Below, in pieces: positions 1 through 12,105 of a stretch of DNA of 64,000 bases; within the stretch, counting starts at the first letter, position 1; every line of letters starts with the position of its first letter. Source of the DNA: Periconia sp. R9002 (taxonomy: Eukaryota; Ascomycota; Dothideomycetes; Pleosporales; Periconiaceae); assembly GCA_023627715.1 (NCBI GenBank), contig JAMAHW010000015.1, positions 372,001 to 436,000 of the forward strand, written 5' to 3'. Under the pieces are notes generated by a model that had not been told where the DNA came from, ran no database searches, and saw only the letters and a program-made list of their open reading frames with translations. A program made the translations under genes and the position numbers.

Positions 1-365
1 CCGACCATCAGAAAACCCCGCTTGCGACCTAGGATTCGGCGTTGCTGGGGCGGGACTCCTCGGAGGCGCAGGCGGGGGTTGTTTCGCCATCTCAGCCTCG
101 AGCATCTTCTTCATCCTCTCAGCCTGGGTCAGGCGGCGGGTCGGTGCCGGCGCATCGTCAGGTTTTTGTATCTGTGCATCAGAAGCAAACTGCGGTGCTT
201 TGCTCGATGAAGTGAGATGTCGGACTTGACGGGTGGCGCAAAAGATGCAGATTTCGCGGGTCCTGGAGGGAACCTGTATCGATGATTGTGAGAAAGGGGG
301 AGATGGAATGAAGAGAGATAATTGAATTGATGTATACTAACCCTTAGCATAGTTGCTCTACGCAT
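1..365 (-). CDS. 5' end of a probable mitochondrial protein (partial, runs off the left edge)
   Basis: Read on the minus strand, a 24-nt first exon (365..342) ends at a GTTAGT donor. An intron (341..274) ending in ATACAG follows, and exon 2 (273..1) stays open to the window edge, giving 99 visible residues. The N-terminus (MRRATMLR, then a Cys-rich CIFC and an RQVRHLTSSS stretch) is basic, rich in Ser/Thr and free of acidic residues for the first ~15 positions, as in a mitochondrial presequence. It is followed by a proline-rich, low-complexity linker. A very short first exon encoding the presequence is common in fungal mitochondrial genes. The catalytic part lies outside the window. Mitochondrial translation factors such as IF-2 have similar N-termini, but no domain is visible, so no product is assigned. 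The 366..667 gap before the next gene holds nothing recognisable. Confidence 0.55.
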
Positions 366-667
366 GGCTGATGAAGTACGGACAATAGTGACGGTGGTGT
401 TGAGGAAAAAGTCTTGATGCGTTGCAGGATGAGACGTGAAGTTTAGCGGACCCCAGCTGGACTGCCAGAGGCTGTGATTGGTCGAATAGCGGAGATGCCG
501 TCACCCATGTCGTCCAGCAAAATCAGGCACATCAGACGTCCCGAGTACAACGCATAAACATTATCGTGATAAAAAGTACCAGACAAAACCCAATGCCTAA
601 AAAATACAAGAAAAGCCATCCCCCCTCCCCTCAACAATGAACCACATCTAGACCCTTTCCCCTCTCA

Positions 668-1094
668 CTAACCCACCGTCCTACCACCCTCCCCAATCCT
701 CTCCTCCTCCCGACCCCTCTCTTCATAAGAGTTCTGCATCTCACGATACCTCTTCAACAAATGATTCCTGCGAAACTCGCCGATATCAGCAGAATCGTCG
801 CCCTCTTGCTTCCTGATGTTCCGCTCCTGCGCCTCCAGCATCTGGTGCTCCTGCATCTCTTTTTGTATCTGGCGCCATTCGCCGTACTGGTCGTTGATGG
901 TGCGGCGGGAAAGGATGTGGTCGCACCAGAAACCGCAAATGGAGAGGATGCAGAGGGGGATCGCGAAGAGGGGAATGCCGGTCGCGATGAGCCACCAGGT
1001 TTTGGTGTGGCCGGGTTGTGGCTAAGAGGGAGGTTAGGGGTTTTTGGATTGTGAAGGGGGAGAGGGAAGGAGTGCAATTTACCCCTGCTGGCAT
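668..1094 (-). CDS. small single-pass membrane protein, unknown function
   Basis: Two exons: 1094..1083 (MPAG) and 1021..668. They are separated by an intron with a GTAAAT donor, a CTAAC branch point and a CTTAG acceptor. The product is 121 aa. Residues ~12-36 (WWLIATGIPLFAIPLCILSICGFW) form one clear transmembrane helix. The rest is a highly charged, probably coiled-coil cytosolic tail rich in Glu, Arg and Gln (QIQKEMQEHQMLEAQERNIRKQ). The start was chosen because the ATG at 1094 is the one that keeps frame across the intron; the nearby ATG at 1118 does not. The family is not recognised. One helix plus a charged tail would suit an accessory subunit or assembly factor of an organelle membrane, but that is inference. 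Confidence 0.6.
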
Positions 1095-1505
1095 GCCTTC
1101 AGGTTGGAATCCGCATTGATCATTCCTGGGTTGTGGTGAGTACAGTGGGTTTGAGGTAATGTGAGTAGGTTAGGACTGTTACGGACATTTGCGTTGTGAT
1201 GAGAATTGGCTCGTTGTTTGCGAAAGAGAATGACAGTGCGTTGGCGTTTGGGCGAAAATGTGCTGAAACGTAAATCTCTTGATGTGATATCGAAGACGGC
1301 AAAATGAAAACCGACAATTTGATCCCGAGATCGTTGTATGGACACAGCAATCGATTTGTCAATGGAAGAGCGAAGTGTAAGAAACATCCGCCTCGTCAAA
1401 AGAGAAGCTATCGCGGCACCGAAGAGCCCAGGTCCTTCCCTCTCACCAAACTCCGGAAGTACTCTCCTCTTCTGCCCAATCAAGAACTCACCAATTTCTG
1501 CCCGC
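1095..1505. other. intergenic, no gene seen
   Basis: Convergent/upstream spacer between the small membrane-protein gene and the 3' end of the haloacid dehalogenase gene, both on the minus strand. Open frames on either strand have no conserved domain and look like chance readings. Confidence 0.6.
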
Positions 1506-2300
1506 CTACCCTTTCCTCTCCAAAAACCCTTCCACGGCATCCACCACCTCACTCACGCCCTTCACCACAACATCCGGTCCCACCTCTTCACCACCGAGAC
1601 AATCCACCCAACCGTTCCCCGCCCTATCAACCCAACAAGCTCTCATACCAAACGACCTCGCGCCCAAAACATCAAAAGGATTCCCACTAACCAACCACAC
1701 TTCCCCCTCCCTCCCCGTTTTTCCCACCTTCTCACAAAGTAACCGATACACACTCGGGTGCGGTTTGAACTTCCGCGTAGGTTCGACGACAATGATGTCC
1801 TTGAAGAGCTTGGCGTGGGGCGAGAGAGAGGGTGATGAATTAAGAGACGTGCTGATTTGCGCGTGGGTACCGTTTGAGAAGAGGACCGGGTGAATGTGTG
1901 GGGAGGAATCCAGGGATGGGAACAAGGGGGCGACGTCCGGGAAAAGGGAGAGTGAATTGTACGACTCTAATAGAGAGTGCAAGGTTGAGTCTGGGAGGGT
2001 GATGGAGGAGAGGGAAAGGGCGTGGCGGAGCGATTTCAAAGTAATGGTGGTGAAGGGTTCGTAGGTTTCTTTTACAGGTTGTTAATAGGGGATAAGGTAG
2101 TATGAAGGAGGTATACGCGTACCCATACTATTACATCGCCACGTGTATTCCAGCTGCAACCGCCTCCATTCCGCCGCCACGCCGGCTGCTTTGTCTTGTC
2201 CGATGTGCTCGCCGAGTTGCTTTGCGATGCTCTCGGTCGATAATAACGTGCCGTAGACATCAAACGCTAGAACAATTTGCTTTTTATGTTGAGCGGCCAT
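1506..2300 (-). CDS. (S)-2-haloacid dehalogenase-type HAD hydrolase
   Basis: Exons 2300..2123 and 2068..1506 give 246 aa. The intron has a GTACGC donor and an AAAAG acceptor, and splicing restores the family signature YTWRxNSMxTYEPF. HAD motif I is AFDVYGTLL, with the predicted nucleophile Asp14. Motif II is SNGTHAQI. The motif III lysine lies in EPTRKFKPHPSVY, and the motif IV region reads SGNPFDVLGARSFGMRACWVDR. Length and motif order match type II L-2-haloacid dehalogenases, which hydrolyse 2-haloalkanoates through an aspartyl ester. In fungi the real substrate is usually unknown, so dehalogenation is a family inference. The ATG at 2300 is the first in-frame ATG; the frame extends 36 nt further upstream but without one. 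Confidence 0.9.
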
Positions 2301-5162
2301 TTTTGTCTGCTGATTTTCTTCTATTCGAAGCTTCAAGCACGTTTGACAATATCGACTTATTCAAGAATAGGATGTTGGGTAGTGTTTGGGCAGGATGCTT
2401 GACGGTTATGATTATGGAAGGTCGTAAAGTAGAAGATGTCAAATGCAGGTAATTTCTCGTTGATTTCAATCCGCACGACATGTACAAAAACAAATTATGA
2501 ATTTCGAATTGCCATTTATAGGGAAGAACCACAAGTCTATGATTAGTGAGCTCGATCATTTTCGAGTGACGTTGGGACGATTCGTTGATTACATAATGGG
2601 GTGTAGGATAGATCGGAAGACCCCGCGTTAGCCACCCCGCATTTGTACTCGAACCCGACGGATGCATTGCCATTGATCGTTCTGTCCAAACACATTGTTT
2701 GCTTTTGGTTTTGTTGTTTGGCGTTTCTGGGGTGGAGTTGTGCATTCCACACATGAGTAATTGGAATCCTACACTGGGATATATTTATTCCGGTGTGGGA
2801 ATATTGAACTGAATGGCACACGACCTCCGTTTACGTCCACCTACGAAGCTTACGTTTTATGTACCCCGGGTGTACTTGGATGCGTAGGCTATAGTTGCAA
2901 CGCTCATACCTATATATACAAGCATGCATAACCTATACAGGATATCTCGTCCATGATATATGCCATAAATACATATATGATTTCTTGCAAACGTGGCTAG
3001 TCAAGACGGAGGGGGTGGGCATATCAAACACAGGGTGCATGGAGGGTAAACAGCTGCAACACTGCTGTAGATGAAGTCGCGAGTATTTGTCAATGTTTCG
3101 CTGGCATCCCGGACTCCACGGCCAGCAACGAAAATGACAGGAACGTGCAATTGTCGCAAGGTTGAATGTTTTGGTTGGAGGCTGAGGATTACACATGTAC
3201 CAAGACGTCAGGAATGTCAGCGTAGAAGGAGCTGCTCATGTCAGCCGTGTCTACATGTCTAGATGTGTAGGCGGGACAGTCATGATGAGCAACTGTGCGG
3301 TGGCAGGGTAGGGCATTGCATTGTCCCATCAGCTGATGAGATTGAGTTTGCCTGCAGGACACGGAGATTCTTCCAGGCTGAGCGCGTACGGCGTAAGTAG
3401 CACAGAAGATGGGGGAGGCGAGTACTGTAGCTATCTAGTGGCGGGATCGGAAACGATGGATGGAGCTGGGGAAGTTACACAAGCCTGGCCATGTGGAACT
3501 GCCGCGGTGGAAATGAGGTGAGTGGGGATGGCAATATTGCAGGTTTGCTACATTGTGTGGAGAGAGGGGCAAAGGCATGAAGTGGACGGGCAAGGGCAGC
3601 CGAATTGCGGTAGCGGGTGGCGCAACACGAGGGCAGATGCAAAGCATCTCTGTGAGGATAGCGCAGCGACTTGAAACACCGATTTAAGAGGGCACGGTAA
3701 CGGAGATAAGTGGTCAGCAGTAGGAAAAGAATCAGGCTGGCTGTGAAACCCAAGGGGATGGATAGATGAAAGGAACTATAGGTGTGGAGTGGTATAGGCA
3801 AGTTGGATCGCGTAATTGGTGGTTATGGCGTTTACGTAGATGGATGGTGTGCGTCTGTTTGAGGGTGTGCAATGAACAGCTGAAGGGTACGTTAGCTTTG
3901 TAGAGTAATGCACTACCGAGGATAGGTAGCGAGTGGATAGGAAAAAAAGACGCCTCGTCCCCCTGAATGAGTTTCATCCACGGTTACACGACTCGGACTG
4001 GGCCGGTGAGGGCGGGAGAATCCGTTTTGGCCGCCTTTGCAAAGCCAACTGCCGTGTTTTGGAAATCATGAAGATGGATCGGTTGTCAGCAGCCATGCTG
4101 AACAAAGAGAGAAGATGAAGATGTCAACAGGAAAAGAAAGGAAGGAGAGGCCCGTGTGCCTTGATTGAAAGTTGATGATCTGCTCCCCTCCCCTGATCCC
4201 TGTGCCAGCGCGTGCCTGTTCTGTTCTCCTCCATCCATGACCCCTGTCCCTGTATCCCTGCCACTGCTCCGTTCGCCTCCAGCGTTTCCCCTGGTTGACC
4301 TGTTCGTTGCCAGCAAAAAGAAAACAAGACGAGCGAGAGGGAAAAAAAAATAATCCCCTTCCGGGGGCTATAGACCGCTCTGTTAAGCATCCTCAATTGC
4401 CCATCCCCTATTACTTGTACACCTTATTACCAGCTATACGACGCCTGCCATCCAATGAACCCTTTTGGTCCTTCAACAAGCCAAAAAGTCCGTTTTCCGT
4501 TGGTTGCCCCTGCACACCATCTACACCCCACTGTACAACATTCACCACCTCCTCCTCTTCATTATTCACCATACATACTGTCCAGTATATACATACATAC
4601 ATACACACGTATGCATGGAATGCTCTAATCACTAGCCATCCCTGGTCCGTACTTCTCCTTTCTGTCACTATTGCCATCATCCATTCTTGGTTTGCGGCGT
4701 GCTTGCCCCGGAGCTATCCAAGTATTGATCCAACACGGCCGTCTGCAGCCCCTGGACGCGCCCACCCACTGGCACCTCCACACCTCGTCTGCCCCCATCC
4801 TTCTTACCTACACCACCACCACCACCACCGCTACCATCACCACTTCTCCCATCCCCCATTCCACCCGGTCGCCTCTCCGCCCCATCATCGGCTTGGTTCC
4901 CCCAGTATTGCTTCTGACAATCCCCCTAGCATTATATCATTTTTCCTTGCTCTCTTGGTACCGCGAACCCTACTTGGCCGCCCGCGCGCATTGCTTGCTT
5001 TTGCTTTTTTGGGGGGATACAACGCCGCCGCCAGTCGGAGAATGCCAACTTGCATCGCTGCGGCACCCAATCCCGAGCTTGCTGAACTCCGAACCTCCAC
5101 TCTGATCTGACTTGACGGCCTGATCAGCACACCAGCACAGCAAACCATCCCACAGCCTTACC
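2301..5162. other. long intergenic / upstream region of the Sec7 gene
   Basis: No conserved protein is seen in 2.9 kb. The last ~1 kb (4.1-5.16 kb) is strongly pyrimidine-rich on the plus strand with CCT and CAC runs, a short CATA run (about 4588-4607) and TATATAC near 4583. This fits the promoter and long CT-rich leader of the Sec7-PH gene. A 271-codon open frame at 4295..5110 is low-complexity Ser/Pro/His/Tyr and reads as leader sequence, not a gene. Confidence 0.5.
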
Positions 5163-8100
5163 ATGCCTGCCCTCGGGTCCAGAGACAGAGCCCGCGACCC
5201 GTCTCGGTCGACATCTCGTTCGCCTTCTCGTCCCACCACCCCGACTCGCCCTCCCTCACCATACACGTCCAACAGCCGTGGTGGCATGCGCGCCCTCGAC
5301 ACCCGCCTACAGACACCCGAGACATTCTTCCACGACGCTACCCCCGTCGATACCAAGTCGGCCAACTCGAGGGACCGCGATCCCGTCCGCCTCTCCCATG
5401 ACCTGTCCTTTGGCGACGGGACAAGAGACTCGGTCGTGGATAACATGCTCATGTCCTTGGACCAATTCAGTCAACCTTCACTACTGAGCAACTCCCACAA
5501 GTTTGGCGACGACCTCTTCTCTACAGACACCACCTACGCAACCAAACCTCCCCGCCAGCGCGGCCACACCTATGCGTCCTCGCACTCTTCCGACTTCGAT
5601 CTACACGCCGACGACACAGCCTCGCGCTATTCAGACTTCCTTTCCAACTCGCGGTCGAGGAGGAGCAACAGCGACCACAACATACCCAGTCTACCCTCTC
5701 GCAGAACCAGCTTACGCGGAGGAGCAGGAGGTTGGTCCAACAAGATGCCGTTAGATCACCCACCCGCTGGCCACAGTCGCAGCGGCGCCAAGAAGAGTAG
5801 CAGAGGTAGCAACTCGTCTAGCATGGACATTGGGCATGGTATGGTTCTGGGGACCCACCGCTTGGGCTTTGGACATGCTATCAGTTTTGATCGCAGCAAC
5901 AAACCCTCCCGATCCGCCCCCGTGAAACCCGAAGAAATCTTAGACAGAGGCAGATCGGAGAGGAATGTCCCTACGTACCAAGATTACCACAGCGAATTTG
6001 ATGCAGCTCCAGAGCCCACGATTCCCGCTGGTCCCAGGAGGCACCAGGAGACGGCCGTTGCTCCACAATCGCCTCTCCCGTATCCCGCCCAGCCAAACTA
6101 CGCGCCCCCGCAAGCCCCAGTACCGAGGAGGAAGGGTAGCATACGGTCCACCACGAGCTACAAGACTCTGCGGAAAAAGAAGAGTCAGCCCGAGCCCAGC
6201 ATGTGGCATCAGGCCCAAGAATTCGTCAACGCGAGCAATCTTCGGGACCTACCGCCCCTCCCACCCTTTCAAGACCCTCCGGCCCCCTCCCCGAACGTGG
6301 CTACCCGCAAACAAGCCAATGCGCCACCGCCCGCTCCTCCGCAAAAGGAAAAACAGCCTGGCTTTTTTCGGCGCGTCTTCGGCGGTGGCATGCCCAAATC
6401 CCAATCACAGCCGTCTGGCTCCTCGATGAACTCGTCCAGCTCGCGTTCGCGCACGGATGCCTCGCCCGTCATGTCACCACATCGACCTGCTGAAATAGAT
6501 TCACTGTATTCTCAAACACGGCCGCGGACTACCCCCAATGGCGGCTCCCACATTGCTTCTCAATTGAAACCTCAGACAGCAAAGAGCCCTCAATCAGCAG
6601 TCTCCATGCAGGATCTGCAACAGCCATCGCCGCCGGGACTCACCAAGAAGACATCATCATTTTTTCGACGACGGAAGAAGTCGGTCACGGAACCTCCCAA
6701 GGTCCCCGTCATGCCTCTGGATTTCCAAACTCGCAACCGCCCCGAGATGCTCCCATCGTACTTTGCTCAAGACAGCCCCGGTGTCAGCAGCCTGAGGCAA
6801 GTCATGAACCCCTACCTCAACGACGCAGATGGAACCCACCAAAAAGTCTACGAACCTCGCGAGCGCCGTCCCTCTGCCAGTGCTACAGACAATGCAGAAC
6901 AGGCGCGTGGTTTCTCGCCGGGATACAAGCCGCATAAGGATGCGACTGTCCGTAGCGTCACTTCCAACTCGCAACACAATGAGAGTGCGTCGCCGTCTAC
7001 GAGAAGCAAGCAAGTTAAAACGGGGGCTGCAGCGAGCACAGACAGTCCCAAATTGAAGTTGAAGATGAAGCGAGGTCACACATCGGTGGTGCAGGAAGAT
7101 ACATTCCTTGCCGATAGCAGCAGCTGCAACGAGGATCGCAGTGGTCGTGCCACCCCATCAGGTGACACTGCGTTTGACGGCGCGCGTGAAACCCGGCGAG
7201 ACGGCAGCCCGGCATCATCCGTGTTGCTGCGCAAGGCCACAAGCAGCGACAGGAACAGGAGCAGGAGCAGGAGCCAGAGCCATCAGGGGCGAGACGGCGG
7301 CGACAGGCGAGCCGATCTCCTTAGCCCACAGTCCAGCGAGGCCAACACGGCACCGTCCGCATCGCCCTCCCAGTCCGCATCCGAAGCTGAAGAAGACCAT
7401 TGGATTCTCGAAGCCTCTCCAAGCAACGGAAGGACGCCCGTCAGCGGCTCGACAGATGGTGCCAGGTCCAAACGCGTATGGCTGGAGCCCACTTCGTCCG
7501 AAGAAAACCTAACCCGTGCCGCCGAGGACTTGTCGCTGCCCCTGGAAGGTGCGCGCCCGTCGTACCTGCCCCAACAGCCCCAGCAACCACCTTCGGAGCG
7601 AGAATCCCCCTCCCTCGCCGTTGTATCCCCCTCGGTCCAGTCCGAGGGTGCCAGCGACATCTTTTACTCGGCCACCAGCTTGCCCACGCTGCAGGTCGAT
7701 GGCCGCGACACCACCGACGACCCCATGCCCTCCATCACCGAGAACTACCCACCCCGCAATCTGCCCTCCGATGCAGATCGAGAGCGTGCCCTGCGCATCT
7801 TCAACGGCGACGACCCTCAAGTTCCCAAGTCCCAGTCAGCCACCGTCTTGGGCGATGTCACTCCTTCCAGCACCCAGCTACGCAAAGCCTTTATGGAGCT
7901 GTTCGATTGGTCCGCCTTGAACATCTTGGAGGCCATGAGAGACCTGTGCGGAAAAATTGTGCTCAAGGCAGAGACGCAGCAGGTCGATCGTATCCTCATG
8001 AGTCTCTCGGAGCGATGGTGCGAATGCAACCCAAATCACGGCTTCAAAGCTGTTGACGTTGTGCATACTATTTGCTACTCTATTCTTCTACTCAACACTG

Positions 8101-10083
8101 ATCTCCACGTGGCAGACATTGAATCTCGCATGACCCGCAGCCAATTCGTCAAGAATACCCTCCCTACAGTCGTTCGAGTATGCAAAGATGCAGTCCGCGA
8201 TGCCGCAGCCGAGGAGACACTCCGACCCCAGTCCACTCAATTCAAGCGAGGCTCGATTCCCTGGACCGAGAAGTCGGAGCCTGGCTCTCCTGGTGCTGAA
8301 GAAACAACATTCCCCTCCGACGTCGCCGCCGCCGCCGAAGAGCCGCTCGAGAATCGACGAGCTCGCAGCCGTCTTTCACTCCGACCCCCATTCCGCAGTG
8401 GTTCCGAAGGTCAATCAGGAGAGAGCGCACTTTCGGAGGCGAACCTTCTTATCCACGCTCCATACAACGGACCTTTCAAGGGCTGGGAAAATCAAGTGGA
8501 AACCGTACTGAGGGAATTCTACGACTCCATCCGAAAGAAGCGTCTGCCTCTGCACGGTGCCACCAACCTGCAGGTCCACGAACAGCCTTCGTCCAACAGC
8601 CTTTCTGTCGGTGGCATGCTTCGACGTACCCCTAGCGTTCTTAGTAAAGCGGGCTCTACAGACACCGGCCATCGCGGCCGCTCTCAGACAGATTTCCGAA
8701 GTGCGGGTAAGAGTTGGAACTCCAAAACGAGATCGCGCCCTCGACTGTACCCCTCATCCACAGTCGCCTCGAGTCGCACCAGCTTGGACGATCAGTCGGT
8801 GTGGAGCCCCACTGGCTCCAGCACCTGGAGCAGGTATTCTTATGGAAAGACCGGGACTTCCATGTCCATGGAATCTCTCGGTTCGCATTTCGCATCTGGC
8901 GATTACCAGCAGGCCATTGGATTTGCGAACGCTCTGAGCCAGGCCATTATTCGCGAAGAAGGCATGACGATAGCTAGCGACGAGGAGTTTACTCGTGTCG
9001 CACCACTCCTCGAAGATGAAACACTTGAGCTCGTCGGCGCACCGTGGGCCAAAGAGGGCATTTTGAAACACAAGCATCACCTGGAAGCTCTGGACAAGAA
9101 GGCCAAGGACAGAACATGGAACGAATGTTTTGCCGTTATCGAAAAGGGCTATTTCCGTCTGTTCTCCTTCAGCATGAACAGCAAATCTATGCGCCACAAG
9201 AACAAGTCGCGCACGGGCGGTGTCGTGGGCGGTGGTAATTGGATGGATAATGCTGAAGCATTAGACAGCTTCCTCCTGCGACAAACCATCGCCAGTGCTC
9301 TGCCACCACCCGGCTACTCCAAGAGTCGACCCCATGTGTTTGCGTTATCTCTTCCCACGGGCGCTGTACACCTCTTCCAAGTCGGTACGCCTGATATTGT
9401 GCGCGAGTTTGTGTCGACGGCGAATTATTGGTCGGCAAGGCTGTCAAAGGAGCCTCTGATGGGTGGTGTCAGCAACCTCGAGCACGGCTGGGGAGACAGC
9501 GTCATCAATACCGCCCTCATTCGCCCGGAGAGCAAGTCCTCCACCTACGCCCAGGGTCATATGCCTCGACCTAGTATGGCGAGCTCTCTCCGCAGCTCCA
9601 TGGATCATGGCCCGGGTACCGTTCGAGCTCGACTCCCCGGTGACAAGGTCGTTTTGTCCGACTGGAGTCCCCCTGTGCAAAGTATGATGGCGAGCAACTT
9701 GATGGAGGTCGACCAGCTTAGAGCTCTTACCGACTATGTGAAGAATGTGGAGGAAGAGTTGTCTCGGCACAACGAGCTTCGAGCGCCCATGCTTATTGCT
9801 GTAAGCTTTTTTCCCGATCTTTGTGCACACCACATGCTAATTTTAGTAGTTCTCACCACGCCATCCCAACGCCGCCAAAGCCATGGCCAACTGGGAGCGC
9901 AAATCTTCCTATCTTCTACGTGAGATTGTCAAGTTCCGCACTTATATCGACTCCCTCACCGCAGCGCAAGCTCAGAAGAATAAGATTTACGCTGAGCGCG
10001 AGCAGCTGGGGGAACGACCTGCCGCAGGTGAAGAAGATGGTGCGAACGGAGTCCAAGCATGCCCCGAGCCCGTTGCTGCCTGA
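5163..10083 (+). CDS. Sec7-PH domain Arf guanine-nucleotide exchange factor (Syt1/EFA6-like)
   Basis: Exons 5163..9800 and 9850..10083 give 1,623 aa. The intron has a GTAAGC donor and a TGCTAAT branch point. The first ~860 residues are disordered, Ser/Pro/Arg-rich, with basic FFRR(V/R) patches (FFRRVFGG, FFRRRKK). A divergent SEC7 domain spans ~870-1000. It keeps the glutamic-finger context KAETQQVDRIL (Glu937) and the NTDLH hydrophobic-groove motif (~978), so exchange activity on Arf is expected. A PH domain follows (~1293-1434, starting KEGILKHKH), then a C-terminal coiled coil (~1515-1600) split by the intron. This order (disordered N-terminus, Sec7, PH, coiled coil) is that of EFA6/PSD and yeast Syt1 exchange factors, which act on Arf GTPases at the plasma membrane or Golgi. 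The FRIEFGLPGE-type start of classical SEC7 domains is poorly conserved here. Confidence 0.9.
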
Positions 10084-11280
10084 GATGCATTTTTCCCCCT
10101 ACGCCCCTTAATGTCTCCTTCGTCTTCTGATCTCGTTCGCATACACTGACGATCTTTTTCCTTTATTCAAAATTTTGATGTTGAAATCTAGATCTCACAC
10201 CTTTGCGGCGTACTGTACGGCGGCTCAAAGCTCTACACTCTTCCCGGGGGCGGCGAGGCTGGGGACGGCTTTAGCTGTTTCGTCTTTCTTATGAGTCTTG
10301 TAATTATACCCACGCCCTCCATCTCCTGACACGCTTCTTTATGTAATATTTGCATATCTTGTTTTTTTCTTCGGCGCGATACGCGTCTCGGGGAGACCTT
10401 GTCTTTTTTGCTTGCTTGCTTTTTTTCTGCACCACATCTAGCGTTCCAGCATTTTGTTTATTGTTTATTGTTTTTTCCTTCTTCTTTCCGACTGACGACG
10501 GAGGACATGAATTGTCTTGTTTTTTACTCGTCTTTGTCCCGTCTCAACCCGATTCATGGCATTGCGGGAGATGAGCGAGGGATTACCTGCATTTTTGAGG
10601 AAGTGGTCTTTTGACAAACGAATGTCCGTTTTCACATTGCATGGGCATGCTTACAACGAGGTTTTGCCACTTGCTCTTTTTTCTTTTCTTCTATTCATAT
10701 TTTTCACTTTTGCCCCCTCTGTACGTATGTCTTGTAAACGGCTGGGTTTGGTTGGTCACTTGGTAAGAAGTAAAGAGTAAAAGAGCGTCAAGTGTAGAGT
10801 AAATACATATGTAATCACGAAAATATGGCAAGGATTCCGAATGGAAACAAACAATGACCCAACGAAAAAAAAAGGGGGGGGGAGAAGGGAAAAAAAGACA
10901 CATCGTGTTCCCTGATCTTAGATATGTACTGCTGTTCGTATATAAACCTACTTCATCTCATTTCTCAGCCCCCCATTTCATTTATTCATTTACCGCAACC
11001 TAAAAAAACGTCCTTTGAAGCTATGTTAGAGAGAAGTGAAACTGTTATCGACCCACCAATCCATATCAATACCATATCCACCTACGTTTCCTCGCCTCCC
11101 TGCCTCCCTCCCCTGTCCTCTCTTTTTTTTTCTTTTCTTTGTCTTCTTCTTCTTCCCACTCGTTGGGTTTTCGCGGGGATTGGAATAGGGTACGCATGTA
11201 GTATCCATCAACCCTTTCCCCCTCCTCCTTCCACCCTCTTGAATCATTCATTCATGTTCATTTTCGTTCCGTTTTTCCTC

Positions 11281-11305
11281 ACACACACACACACACACAC
11301 ACACA
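11281..11305. repeat. (AC)n microsatellite
   Basis: Uninterrupted AC dinucleotide run of 25 bp. Confidence 0.95.
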
Positions 11306-11662
11306 ACACTCACTCCCCCCCCTCACACAGACTCTCTCTTCTCGCCCCTATATTTTTCTTTTTTATATTTTATTGATTGATTATTCATCACGTTTTGCTG
11401 TGTCGTTCGTGGTCGTTGGTCAGTGGTCAGTCAGTTGGTGTGTCAATGGCCGGAAAAAAAAAAGAAATAGAAAGAAAAAAAAAAGGTATTTCGTTTGATT
11501 CGTTTTTGTTTGCTAAAGCGGAGGTATGTATATGTAGGTACCTACGTACTTTTTTGGTATTTCTCTGCGGATGATATATTTATTCGTTTTTTGTATATGT
11601 AACTGTTTTTTATCGCTGGCTGTCGTACCCACCACTAACTAACTAACTAACCAGGAAGAGGG

Positions 11663-11685
11663 AAAAAAAAAAAAAAAAAAAAAAA
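11663..11685. repeat. poly(A) run
   Basis: 23 consecutive A residues, just after four AACT repeats at 11635-11650. Confidence 0.95.
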
Positions 11686-11846
11686 CAGGGAGGATTGAGA
11701 AGGACGTAGGAAGAAGGGAAATAGTTGAAAAGAAAAAGGAAAGGAAGGAAAGGAAAAGAAAGGTAGATTATCTAGATAACTACGAGAGAGAGGGGGGTGG
11801 GAACAAGAAACAAAAAAAGAAAAAAAAAGAGGGAAAGGAAAATAGG

Positions 11847-11873
11847 GAGAGAGAGAGAGAGAGAGAGAGAGAG
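11847..11873. repeat. (GA)n microsatellite
   Basis: Uninterrupted GA dinucleotide run in a purine-only stretch downstream of the SDS23-like gene. Confidence 0.95.
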
Positions 11874-12105
11874 GAAGCCAAGTAGACATATGGAAAGACG
11901 CATGCAGGGGGGGAAAAAAAGGACAAATTTAGAAAAGGGTTTGAAAAAAAAAACCATCCATTATCAAACGCCAGAGACGAAGAAGAAGAAATCTATGTCA
12001 TTCGATAGAGAGAGAAAAAAAAAAGGAAAGCCTCCCACTTTCATACTTCATAATAAAAAAACAACCGACAAGTCCATTAGACACGAAACAAACAAGACAA
12101 TAACA

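Larger units (their letters stand above)
10084..12105. other. intergenic with 3' UTRs and simple repeats
   Basis: Lies between the convergent Sec7 and SDS23-like genes. It is T-rich after the Sec7 stop and purine-rich before the SDS23-like stop, as expected for facing 3' UTRs. Several microsatellites are present (listed separately). No protein domain was found in any frame. Confidence 0.6.

Noticed and set aside
3475..3801. 108-codon minus-strand frame with a hydrophobic stretch
   Set aside because: Composition-driven (Ser/Leu/Pro/His), no conserved motif, no supported introns or flanking exons.
4295..5110. 271-codon open frame upstream of the Sec7-PH gene
   Set aside because: Low-complexity Ser/Pro/His composition caused by the CT-rich leader; overlapping frames are equally open and no domain is visible.
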